This document shows, one piece after another, positions 49,937 through 58,043 of a stretch of DNA of 64,000 nt. The notes under the pieces were generated by a model. The model was not told the DNA's origin. It ran no database searches and was given only the letters and a program-made list of their open reading frames with translations. The stretch comes from Photobacterium lucens (GTDB taxonomy: Bacteria > Pseudomonadota > Gammaproteobacteria > Enterobacterales > Vibrionaceae), in assembly GCF_009873615.1 (NCBI RefSeq), contig NZ_SSMG01000001.1, positions 22,453-86,452 of the forward strand. Reading direction: 5' to 3'. How positions within the stretch are numbered: position 1 is the stretch's first letter; each line of letters begins with the position of its first letter. The position numbers and the translations under genes are program-made.

Positions 49937-50877
49937 TGTCTCAATTGTTAGATAGCTTAAAGCAATCAGATACGAAAAATAGCGATCAAATGGATGCTAA
50001 AGTATCACAAGGAGCCGCAAAAGTGGTGCATCCGATGCGTAGTGTTAAAGCACATAAAACATCAACATCGTGGTTATTACCGTTAGTGATTGCGTTATTG
50101 CCTGCCGCTTCGATTGTGGCTTATAAATACTATCATCAGTCGCAGTCGTTACATGAACAACAAGCGCCATTAGCGTCAGGAGAAGTGCATGCTGCACCTG
50201 TTATATCGACGCAAGAGCAACAAATGTTAAAAGCACCTGCGGCTAAGAAAAAAGCGGTGGTAACCTCTTCAGATCAAGATGTATTGTTTTTGGACTTTCC
50301 TTCTTTAGTCACAGAGCCACTTCCAGTGGGGGATAGTTTGTATTCGGCAGAGCCTGCGTATCAAGAATATAAGGTGACAGAGCCTGTTCAGTCATATTCT
50401 GCCAATGAACCAAGCTATGAACAACCTGATGTGAGTCAGCCTACACCTAAGAAAGCGGAGCATTATCAAGATCCTTACAAGCTTGATAATTTAGATTTAT
50501 CAGGATTATCACCGGAGCTTGCTGCGCAGTTGAAGTCTGCCATTGTGGCAACCGATGGTGAAAACTATCAAGACAACGAGTTAGATCGTAGTGTTGATGA
50601 GGAAGCTGCGAAACCTGTTGCTGCTAAGCCTAAAAGCAAGGTGATACCGATTGGTTTATTGCCAACATCGGTTCAAAACCAATTACCGAAAATGAACTTT
50701 GAGCAGCATATTTACTCTTCAAAACCAGCAAATCGTTGGGTAAAAGTAAATGGTAAAGAGTTGCATGAAGGTGATGAGATTGTACCGGGCGTGAAACTAG
50801 CACGGATTGAAGCTCGTGATGTGATCTTGAAATACGATGGTTATGAAATCAGTATGCCAGCACTTTCAGAGTGGTAA
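49936..50877 (+). CDS. gspB: Type II secretion assembly protein GspB (ExeB)
   Basis: Inner-membrane partner of GspA. 313 residues: a short cytosolic N-terminus, a single membrane helix near 38-57 (LLPLVIALLPAASIVAYKYY) and a long Pro/Glu-rich periplasmic linker. The C-terminal T2SSB domain at about 235-310 includes FEQHIYSSKPANRWVKVNG and the HEGDEIVPGVKL and DGYEISMPAL pieces. It begins on the last base of gspA. No other gsp genes are in this window, matching the usual separation of gspAB from the main gsp operon. Confidence 0.9.
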   Translation: MSQLLDSLKQSDTKNSDQMDAKVSQGAAKVVHPMRSVKAHKTSTSWLLPLVIALLPAASIVAYKYYHQSQSLHEQQAPLASGEVHAAPVISTQEQQMLKAPAAKKKAVVTSSDQDVLFLDFPSLVTEPLPVGDSLYSAEPAYQEYKVTEPVQSYSANEPSYEQPDVSQPTPKKAEHYQDPYKLDNLDLSGLSPELAAQLKSAIVATDGENYQDNELDRSVDEEAAKPVAAKPKSKVIPIGLLPTSVQNQLPKMNFEQHIYSSKPANRWVKVNGKELHEGDEIVPGVKLARIEARDVILKYDGYEISMPALSEW

Positions 50878-50890
50878 CGACAAGCAGATA

Positions 50891-50921
50891 ATAAAAAAGG
50901 CAGCTGCGGCTGCCTTTTTTG
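50891..50921 (+). terminator. Terminator of gspAB
   Basis: Stem AAAAAAGGCAGC/GCTGCCTTTTTT with a TGCG loop. It may also serve the convergent SH3-domain gene. Confidence 0.92.
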
Positions 50922-50952
50922 ATCAAACGTTATAGATCTGAGTCTATTAGGA

Positions 50953-51570
50953 TTATGCCCAGCCGTTATTACGCTTGCGACGACGTGGGATAATGTGTGG
51001 AAGCACAAGACCAAATAGAAGACCTGCACCAGCCACTAAACCACCGTAAGTGAACCACTTCATTAGTAGATCATCTTTTTGGGTATCGATTTTAGCGCGT
51101 AGTTCACGAATTTCATCTTGAGATGATGATAACTCGCTTTGTAGTTTGTTATTACGCGTTTCTAGATCGTTAATTTGACTGTTACGTTGCGCTAAGGTGT
51201 TTTTTAGACCTGCATTTTGCGTATCGCTTGATGTTAGCGCTTCTGCTAATTTTGCTTTTACTTCCGTTAATTCGGTCTGCAGTGCTGGCACGCGCTCTTT
51301 AAGGCCCATTTCATTAGAAACAAACTTTGAATCAACCCAACCACTACGACCACGATCATCGGTGATTTGAGTAAAGCCAGCTGCTTTATTTGAGCTAAGT
51401 AGGGTAACTTTAGTACCAGCATCAACGCTACCGATAATACGGTACTGTGTGCCGGGACCTGAATGCATGTAGGTGAATAGGTTGTCTGAGATATAACGAA
51501 CCTGCTCTGCATTTGCTACTGGCGCAACAGCAGCACAAATAAGTAAACAAAGACTAATGAGGTACTTCAC
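50953..51570 (-). CDS. Membrane-anchored bacterial SH3-domain protein (YgiM/TIGR04211 type)
   Basis: 205-residue envelope protein of the YgiM type. GTG at 51568-51570 is chosen because AAGGA precedes it and the product then starts with a signal peptide, MKYLISLCLLICAAVAPVAN. The frame continues upstream to 51762, but that part runs across the pitA terminator. Order: bacterial SH3 domain (VRYISDNLFTYMHSGPGTQY, about 25-90), a long coiled coil (about 95-170, LETRNNKLQSELSSSQDEIR), a C-terminal membrane helix (YGGLVAGAGLLFGLVLPHII) and an Arg/Lys tail RRRKRNNG. The function is unknown in detail; its place beside cca and ygiF is conserved. Confidence 0.88.
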   Translation of the reverse strand: MKYLISLCLLICAAVAPVANAEQVRYISDNLFTYMHSGPGTQYRIIGSVDAGTKVTLLSSNKAAGFTQITDDRGRSGWVDSKFVSNEMGLKERVPALQTELTEVKAKLAEALTSSDTQNAGLKNTLAQRNSQINDLETRNNKLQSELSSSQDEIRELRAKIDTQKDDLLMKWFTYGGLVAGAGLLFGLVLPHIIPRRRKRNNGWA

Positions 51571-51641
51571 AATCTGATCCTTGGGGAGTCTTAATTTTGT
51601 TAAGGTCGTTGATAGTAAGAATTTTGGAAGGAAGGTGCAAG

Positions 51642-51670
51642 AAAAGAGGGAGGCTAAGCCTCCCTCTTTT
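51642..51670 (-). terminator. Terminator of the DUF47-pitA operon
   Basis: Thirteen-base-pair perfect stem AAAAGAGGGAGGC/GCCTCCCTCTTTT around TAA, 16 bases after the pitA stop. Confidence 0.88.
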
Positions 51671-51686
51671 GAACCTGTGCCACTAT

Positions 51687-52955
51687 TTAACCAAATACGG
51701 CTTGCATAATGTAGAAGAAAATGACAGCAAGTAGCGCACCTGCTGGCAGGGTAACAACCCATGATGCAACGATGTTACGAACAACACCTAGATTTAGTGC
51801 AGCGATACCACGAGCAAAACCAACACCTAAAACCGCACCTACTAGTGTTTGTGTGGTTGAGATAGGTAAGCCTGTACCTGATGCTAAAACAACCGTTGAT
51901 GCAGTTGCTAACTGAGCAGCGAAACCACGGCTTGGTGTTAACTCTGTAATACCTGTACCTACGGTAGCCATTACTTTATGACCAAGCGTTGCTAGACCGA
52001 TAACAATACCGATACCGCCAAGTGGAAGGATCCACCATGCAATTTCACTTTGTGCTGCGATTTGACCTGAATGTTCGATTGTAGAAACAATCGCAGATAG
52101 AGGACCAATCGCATTGGCAACGTCATTTGAACCATGAGCAAATGCCATTGCACACGCTGTTACAACCATCAATACGCTAAATACGCTTTCTACGCCAGCA
52201 TAACCGTTGCTATCAACAGAAGAGCCGTCATCAGTATATTTACGTTGAATGTAGAAGTAACCAGCAATCATCACGATAAGTGATACTACAAGTGATGCTA
52301 CCCATGCCTCACCATTTGTTAGATGCAAACCTACGTGCTTTAGACCTTTCTTGATTGTTACCAGTGCAATGACCATCGCAGTGATAAACATGTACATAGG
52401 AACAAAGCGCTTTGCATTTATAAGCGGTGTATCAGTGTCAAAAATTAACTTTTGTGCACTGATAAAGATGAGGTAAGCAAAAATACCTGCGATAAGAGGT
52501 GTAATTAACCAGCTACCAACAATACCTTGGATTGAGTGCCAATCCACTGCATTGGTACCAACAGACACACACGCGAAACCGATGATAGCACCGATAATTG
52601 AGTGAGTTGTTGATACTGGCCAGCCCATATAAGAAGCGAGAAGTAGCCATGTACCAGCAGCAAGAAGTGCTGACATCATGCCGTAAACGAGTGTTTCAGG
52701 ATGGCCTGCATACAGTGAGGTTTCGATAACACCCTTACGGATAGTATCGGTGACTTCACCACCTGCAAGGTAAGCGCCTGCAAATTCAAAAATCATCGCA
52801 ATGATGATCGCTTGTTTTACTGTTAACGCTTTTGAACCAACTGAAGTACCCATGGCATTAGCAACGTCGTTCGCACCAATACCAATCGCCATCAAAAGAC
52901 CAAAAATAGCTGCCACTCCAATAATCAGAGTGCCGTAGTTAGCCAGGATTTCCAT
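51687..52955 (-). CDS. pitA: Low-affinity inorganic phosphate transporter PitA
   Basis: Proton-coupled carrier of metal-phosphate. 422 residues with about ten membrane helices and the two internal-repeat signatures of the Pit family: GANDVANAMGTSVGSKAL at 27-44 and AHGSNDVANAIGPLSAI near 272. A central loop holds RKYTDDGSSVDSNG. It follows the DUF47 gene by 31 bases, the usual pair. Confidence 0.95.
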   Translation of the reverse strand: MEILANYGTLIIGVAAIFGLLMAIGIGANDVANAMGTSVGSKALTVKQAIIIAMIFEFAGAYLAGGEVTDTIRKGVIETSLYAGHPETLVYGMMSALLAAGTWLLLASYMGWPVSTTHSIIGAIIGFACVSVGTNAVDWHSIQGIVGSWLITPLIAGIFAYLIFISAQKLIFDTDTPLINAKRFVPMYMFITAMVIALVTIKKGLKHVGLHLTNGEAWVASLVVSLIVMIAGYFYIQRKYTDDGSSVDSNGYAGVESVFSVLMVVTACAMAFAHGSNDVANAIGPLSAIVSTIEHSGQIAAQSEIAWWILPLGGIGIVIGLATLGHKVMATVGTGITELTPSRGFAAQLATASTVVLASGTGLPISTTQTLVGAVLGVGFARGIAALNLGVVRNIVASWVVTLPAGALLAVIFFYIMQAVFG

Positions 52956-52986
52956 TGTAAAACCTTGTTTTTGTTAATTCTCGTTA

Positions 52987-53667
52987 TTAAGAACGCGAAA
53001 GCATAATTTCTAAACGTGAGCCAACACGCTGTGCTTGATCAGCAATAGCGCCTACCCACTCGAGAATCTTGTACAGGAACATGACATCCACCGGGCTGTG
53101 TTGGTCTTCGATGGACATAAGTTGTTGGCGCAATGCAATCTGCATAGAATCAGTATCATCTTCGATAACATCTAGCTGATTGATCATTTCGGCAACAAGC
53201 GTCACTTCTCTGCCTTTGAAACCAGTCTCTAATAACTCATCTAATTCGTTGATCACACGACGAGCTTGATCAGCCGCGTCTAAACAACGTTGAACATAAG
53301 CAACAAAGTCTGGGTACATGACTGCAGGGATTTTTAGCTTACGACCTAAGACACGACCTGCGATATCTTTAGAGAGGTTTGCTAGTTTATCCTGCTGGGT
53401 TAACAGTCCAAGCATGTCAGTACGATCTACTGGCATGAAAAGACCACGAGGAAGCTTTAGACGGATCTCACGCTTAAGCACATCCGCATCTTTTTCAAGT
53501 TGCGAGATCTGTTCGCGTAAAACGGCCGCCTTTTCCCAGTCTCCAGCATTACATGCTTCGAAGAACGGGATAAGCAAGTCACAACATTCATTTACGCGAG
53601 TAACATGACGTTGTAGCGGTTTGATTGGGGATTTTGCAAAGAGCCCCATAATTGTATTTACTGGCAT
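52987..53667 (-). CDS. DUF47/PhoU-like phosphate transport regulator (TIGR00153)
   Basis: 226-residue all-helical protein of the DUF47 family, related to PhoU. It opens MPVNTIMGLFAKSPIKPLQR, with helix repeats such as KDIAGRVLGRKLKIP and DDTDSMQIALRQQLMSIED. Members sit next to pit genes and are thought to adjust Pit transporter activity. First gene of the pair, divergent from ygiF. An alternative Met at residue 7 is possible. Confidence 0.9.
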   Translation of the reverse strand: MPVNTIMGLFAKSPIKPLQRHVTRVNECCDLLIPFFEACNAGDWEKAAVLREQISQLEKDADVLKREIRLKLPRGLFMPVDRTDMLGLLTQQDKLANLSKDIAGRVLGRKLKIPAVMYPDFVAYVQRCLDAADQARRVINELDELLETGFKGREVTLVAEMINQLDVIEDDTDSMQIALRQQLMSIEDQHSPVDVMFLYKILEWVGAIADQAQRVGSRLEIMLSRS

Positions 53668-53853
53668 AGCCGATCAACCTAGAGAGCGCCCTAATAAAGG
53701 CTAAATCTTGAGCGATGGTCATTGAAGCGCGCATGTTAACGTATATGTGAGTATAGTGGAACTAATTTTGATCAAGGTTTTATCGATATTTCTGACTTGC
53801 CCTTAAGCGCATAAGCAAATATCCTTGGATTGCCACTGTTTATAGGTATAACT

Positions 53854-55368
53854 ATGGAAACCGAGATAGAACTGAAGTTTATCGTCTCACCGGAATTTTC
53901 AAGCCAGTTATTAAGCAAAATAACGGAAGCGAAAATTCTGCAGCAGAGTAGTCGAGAATTAGGTAATACTTACTTCGATACGCCAGACCAAATATTGCGT
54001 CAAAATGATATTGGCCTTCGGGTTCGTCGTTTTGATGATGTTTCTGTGCAAACATTAAAAACTGCAGGTAGGGTTGTTGCCGGTTTACACCAGCGCCCTG
54101 AATATAATGTAGAAATTGATGGTGATGCACCTACTTTGTCATTGCATCCTGCTGATGCATGGCCAGACCATTTTGATGTTGCAGCGGTTCAGCAACAGAT
54201 CAAACCGTTATTCTCTACCGATTTCACACGCCAACAATGGTTGGTTGCTATGCCTGATGGTAGCCAAATTGAATTGGCCTTCGATCATGGTGAAGTACAT
54301 GCTAATGGTAAATCATCACCGATTTGCGAAGTGGAATTAGAATTAAAATCGGGTCAAACCGATGCCTTATTTACCCTTGCACGTGAACTTTGTGCTAACG
54401 GTGGTATGCGATTAGGTAATCTAAGCAAAGCGGCCCGTGGCTACCGCCTAGCAGCAGATTATCAAGGCGATCCCGTTAAGCCATTAGAGAATGTTGCAAC
54501 GACAGAGCAAGATACGGTTGAATCAACGTTTATTAAAACGTTAGAACACGCGCTAGAGCATTGGTTATACCATGAGCAAATTTATACTGAGCGCCAAGAT
54601 CAACAAGCGTTGGTACAAATTTCCCAATCGCTAAGTCTGCTTCGTCAAACCTTTGCAACCTTCGGCGGTATTATCCCTCGTCGAGCGAGTGCGTTATTAC
54701 GTCAAGAGCTACAGTGGTTAGAAGGTGAACTGTCATGGCTTGAAGAAGCGAACAGTATTGCTGAGCTAACGGAAGATAAGTCTTATGTACTGCGTAAGCT
54801 TAATGCTCGAAAAGCACTTCAGACTCAACTAGAAGCCCGTTATGAGCAATTGCCAGATGGCGAAGACATGTTGCGTCTGATGAACTCTGCTCGTTACTGT
54901 GGGTTATTACTTGATTTAAGTCGTTGGATTTTAAGTCGAGGTTGGCAACCATTCCTTGATGATAAAGCGCGCGCTAAGTTATTAGGTGAAGTAAAGCCTT
55001 TTGCGGATAACGTATTATCTCGCTCTTGGAGTGAGCTACTCGAAGTTTTTCCAGCAGAGCGTCAATTGACACGTTCTGATTATATTGATCAGAAATCTCG
55101 TCTCCAGCGTAATCTGATGTGCGGTTTATCTTTTGCGGAGCTTTATGAACCTGAATTGCGTAAAGTTTTCCGTATGCCTTGGTTTGATTTATTACAAGGT
55201 ATTGAAGATTTATCGGCACTTGAGCCTATTCGACAACTGCTAACTTCATTTGAAGGTGAAGATTTATTGCAGATTGAAAAATGGCTACAACGTCAGAATG
55301 AATCTCTGATCCATGCAATGGATCAAACGCGAAAGATGAGTATTGAATTAGCGCCATATTGGCCTTAA
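53854..55368 (+). CDS. ygiF: Inorganic triphosphatase YgiF (CYTH-CHAD)
   Basis: Hydrolyses inorganic tripolyphosphate. ATG at 53854 is chosen because the CYTH signature must sit at the very N-terminus (METEIELKF, the ExExK motif); the frame opens eight codons earlier from a TTG. 504 residues: the CYTH tunnel domain is at about 1-200, with RRFDDVSVQTLK and CEVELELKSG. The CHAD domain is at about 215-500, rich in conserved Arg/His (LRQTFATFGGIIPRRAS). The CHAD part may bind polyphosphate. Confidence 0.93.
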   Translation: METEIELKFIVSPEFSSQLLSKITEAKILQQSSRELGNTYFDTPDQILRQNDIGLRVRRFDDVSVQTLKTAGRVVAGLHQRPEYNVEIDGDAPTLSLHPADAWPDHFDVAAVQQQIKPLFSTDFTRQQWLVAMPDGSQIELAFDHGEVHANGKSSPICEVELELKSGQTDALFTLARELCANGGMRLGNLSKAARGYRLAADYQGDPVKPLENVATTEQDTVESTFIKTLEHALEHWLYHEQIYTERQDQQALVQISQSLSLLRQTFATFGGIIPRRASALLRQELQWLEGELSWLEEANSIAELTEDKSYVLRKLNARKALQTQLEARYEQLPDGEDMLRLMNSARYCGLLLDLSRWILSRGWQPFLDDKARAKLLGEVKPFADNVLSRSWSELLEVFPAERQLTRSDYIDQKSRLQRNLMCGLSFAELYEPELRKVFRMPWFDLLQGIEDLSALEPIRQLLTSFEGEDLLQIEKWLQRQNESLIHAMDQTRKMSIELAPYWP

Positions 55369-55382
55369 TCAAACTTGCTTTT

Positions 55383-55418
55383 AAAAGCCTAACTAGGACT
55401 GCTTAGTTGGGCTTTTTT
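55383..55418 (+). terminator. Terminator between ygiF and the channel gene
   Basis: Stem AAAAGCCTAACT/AGTTGGGCTTTT (one G·T pair), ten-base loop and T6. It overlaps the last codons of the convergent channel gene. Confidence 0.82.
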
Positions 55419-56208
55419 GTCTCTGTTGGCTCTTGTTTTCTATCTGTGATAGCTGATCTAACTTGGTCTCTAGGCGCTCTAGCCGAGCAAGTAGCACTTG
55501 TTGGTTAGCGAGCATTTCACGCCATTCCTTTCGATGTTCTTTTTCTTGCTGTGCTTTCTCATGTTGAGGATCAGAAATGACGGAGCAGATCAAGCCGGCC
55601 ACCATACCAAATAAACCTACCCCACAAATAATGATCCCTATCGCGATGATCCGACCAAGTGTTGTAACTGGATAATAATCACCATAGCCAACCGTCGAGA
55701 TGGTAACAAAGACCCACCATAACGCATCGCCTGCGGTGTGAATATTGGCATTCTCCACCTGACCTTCAACAAATAAGATAGAGGTTGCGCCGATAGTAAT
55801 GAGTACCGTCAGTAGTAAGAAAATGGATGCTAATGTTGTTTCGCGGCGGTTATTGAGCATTTGGAAGTAAATCTGCTTACTCGATCGGAGTAAACGGAAA
55901 ACGCGCAGCACTTGAAGTATGCGCATAAAACGCAAAGGCTCGATGGCTGGAATGCTCGCAATGAAGTCTGGCCAATGCTGCTTTAGATAGGCTGACTTTG
56001 AGGAACTTCTTGATAAATCAAAGAGTAATTGGCACCAAAAGATCAGGCAGATGAAAGTATCAATGGCTAAGAATATATGAAAAGTCGGTTCATTTTTATT
56101 TAGAAAAAGCGTGGCAGTTACTAAGGCTAGTGATGCTATAGAAAGCACGACAGCCATCAAGCTCATGGGATGTAGCTCATGTTTTTCGTCATCTATTACT
56201 TTCATCAT
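55393..56208 (-). CDS. Voltage-gated-type ion channel (probable K+ channel)
   Basis: Six-helix channel, about 271 residues from ATG 56208 (the frame reaches TTG 56250 without a clear ribosome-binding site). Helices S1-S3 precede a basic S4-like segment with Arg every third or fourth residue (LRFMRILQVLRVFRLLR). The pore loop contains the K+ filter TVGYGDYYPVT, followed by S6 (IAIGIIICGVGLFGMVAGLI). A C-terminal coiled coil follows (LARLERLETKLDQLSQIE), which probably forms the tetramer. It stands alone between ygiF and a chemoreceptor gene. Ion choice is inferred from the filter. Confidence 0.85.
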   Translation of the reverse strand: MMKVIDDEKHELHPMSLMAVVLSIASLALVTATLFLNKNEPTFHIFLAIDTFICLIFWCQLLFDLSRSSSKSAYLKQHWPDFIASIPAIEPLRFMRILQVLRVFRLLRSSKQIYFQMLNNRRETTLASIFLLLTVLITIGATSILFVEGQVENANIHTAGDALWWVFVTISTVGYGDYYPVTTLGRIIAIGIIICGVGLFGMVAGLICSVISDPQHEKAQQEKEHRKEWREMLANQQVLLARLERLETKLDQLSQIENKSQQRQKSPTKQS

Positions 56209-56335
56209 TAAGGTCTTTATTGCCTTTGCCGATATAGTGCTATTGAACAAACAATAACAAATTTATTCACATTTTATTGTGTTTTCTCTTTCACATTTTG
56301 GCTAGGTATGAGGAAGTGCAATCCGGAGGTAGTAC

Positions 56336-57919
56336 ATGGCAATTATGACAGTAACACCATGGGAAAAAGGATTAACCAATATTCGGCTAGTACCCAAACT
56401 TATCTTATTGATGGTGTTTAGTACTGTCTTGTTGATTGGTAAGCAGTTATGGGATGCACAAACGTTTTATTCTGCAGTATTACAGGTTCAACAAGATAGA
56501 GCGAAAGAGCTTGCTATCTCTCATGCCCACCAATTAAAAGCGATGCTGCAAGCAGGGGTAAACCATGATGCGCTAGCTTCCTCATCTTTGACAACCGCAC
56601 AAGATGCTTATGTTTATGTGCTAGAAACCAAAACGGGCAAGGTATTTGGTCACCCACAAGCGACAAAACTAACGCAATTAAATGCTGAAACAGAGAGCAA
56701 TCAGCCGCTATCAACGTTATTGAACAATTTAACCTCGTCTTCTCCAATTACGTTGTCAAAAGGGCGCTTTGAGTATGCTGAAGTTTTACCTCAGTTAGGT
56801 TTGCTTGTTGTGGGGTCACAATCCAGTGATGTTGCGAAAGCTTATTATCATCAATACTTATGGCAAATTGCATGGCAAACCGGGGTGATGATCATTGCCT
56901 TTATGGTGCTATTACTTGGCGGGTCGCGTGTGATGTTGCGTCAAATAGACTATTTAAAGCAAAGTATTCAAAAGCTGGCTCAACGTAATTTAGTAGAGCC
57001 TATCATTATGGATTGTAATGATGAGTTCGGTGATTTAGCCCGTGAGTTAGAAAAAACGCGGCTGCAATTACAAGAAGTATTATTGGCTCAACGCGCAGCG
57101 GCAAGTGAGCTATCAAGCTTATCGGATATCATGTCTATCAGCATGGTGGAAACCAAATCATCGGCTCAGGAAGAGTTTGCTGAAATAGATCAATTAGCTT
57201 CTGCCATGTCTGAAATGACATCAACCGTACAAACTGTCGCAGAGCATGCTCGCCAAGCCTCTGATGCTACGGTTGGTACCTCAGAGCAAGCGACACAAGG
57301 ACAAGAATTTGTACGTAAAACTATGGGTACAATAGATCAGCTTTCTAATGATATTCGTCAATCGGCAGATGCGGTGAATCAAGTCGAAGAGCGAGTAGAG
57401 AAGATTGGTTCAGTGATTGTGACAATCCAAAGTATTTCAGAGCAAACCAACCTACTTGCGTTAAATGCAGCTATTGAAGCAGCACGTGCGGGCGATGCTG
57501 GGCGTGGTTTTGCTGTAGTTGCTGATGAAGTACGTAATTTGGCACAGCGAACACAAACCGCAACGGTTGAAATTCAAGATATGATCAGCCAGCTACAGCA
57601 AAGTGCGCAACAAGCGGTTGGTTTGATGGAGCAAAGTGTAGAAGAGGCTGCTGAAGGGGTTGATTTAGTTACCAGTGCTGGCGATGAGCTTGAAAAAATC
57701 GTGGCGCAAGTGCAACTTATTAACGATATGAATTTCCACATTGCATCAGCGGCAGAGCAACAAACCGCGGTTGCTGATGAAATGAACCAGAATCTAACTA
57801 ATGTGCGAGAGTTGGTGGAAGCCTCGGTTGTTGTGGTCACGGAGCTGGCAGAAACATCTGATACCATGCATCAACATGCCAATGATTTAGAACATAAAAT
57901 CAAGGCATTTCAAGTGTAG
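56336..57919 (+). CDS. Methyl-accepting chemotaxis protein
   Basis: 527-residue chemoreceptor. TM1 at about 17-37 (LVPKLILLMVFSTVLLIG), a periplasmic sensor of about 140 residues that looks like a small Cache-type domain (DAYVYVLETKTGKVFGHP), TM2 near 180-200, HAMP to about 255, then the signalling domain. Its highly conserved tip EQTNLLALNAAIEAARAGDAG plus RGFAVVADEVRNLAQRT is near 365-405. There is no C-terminal CheR-binding pentapeptide. GGAGG precedes ATG. The ligand is unknown. It lies between the channel and glnE with its own terminator. Confidence 0.93.
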   Translation: MAIMTVTPWEKGLTNIRLVPKLILLMVFSTVLLIGKQLWDAQTFYSAVLQVQQDRAKELAISHAHQLKAMLQAGVNHDALASSSLTTAQDAYVYVLETKTGKVFGHPQATKLTQLNAETESNQPLSTLLNNLTSSSPITLSKGRFEYAEVLPQLGLLVVGSQSSDVAKAYYHQYLWQIAWQTGVMIIAFMVLLLGGSRVMLRQIDYLKQSIQKLAQRNLVEPIIMDCNDEFGDLARELEKTRLQLQEVLLAQRAAASELSSLSDIMSISMVETKSSAQEEFAEIDQLASAMSEMTSTVQTVAEHARQASDATVGTSEQATQGQEFVRKTMGTIDQLSNDIRQSADAVNQVEERVEKIGSVIVTIQSISEQTNLLALNAAIEAARAGDAGRGFAVVADEVRNLAQRTQTATVEIQDMISQLQQSAQQAVGLMEQSVEEAAEGVDLVTSAGDELEKIVAQVQLINDMNFHIASAAEQQTAVADEMNQNLTNVRELVEASVVVVTELAETSDTMHQHANDLEHKIKAFQV

Positions 57920-57966
57920 TAAACCGCTGTTAAGTTACTCAATGTTATATAACTTATAAAATTATT

Positions 57967-57993
57967 ACGCCCATCATTTGATGGGCGTTTTTC
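57967..57993 (+). terminator. Terminator of the chemoreceptor gene
   Basis: Stem ACGCCCATC/GATGGGCGT with an ATTT loop and a T-run. It shares ACGCCCATCA with the leuD terminator. Confidence 0.88.
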
Positions 57994-58043
57994 TATGCTA
58001 AGGTAGATCAAATTCTGTCAGGTTACTTGTTCAAGGAAAGCAC

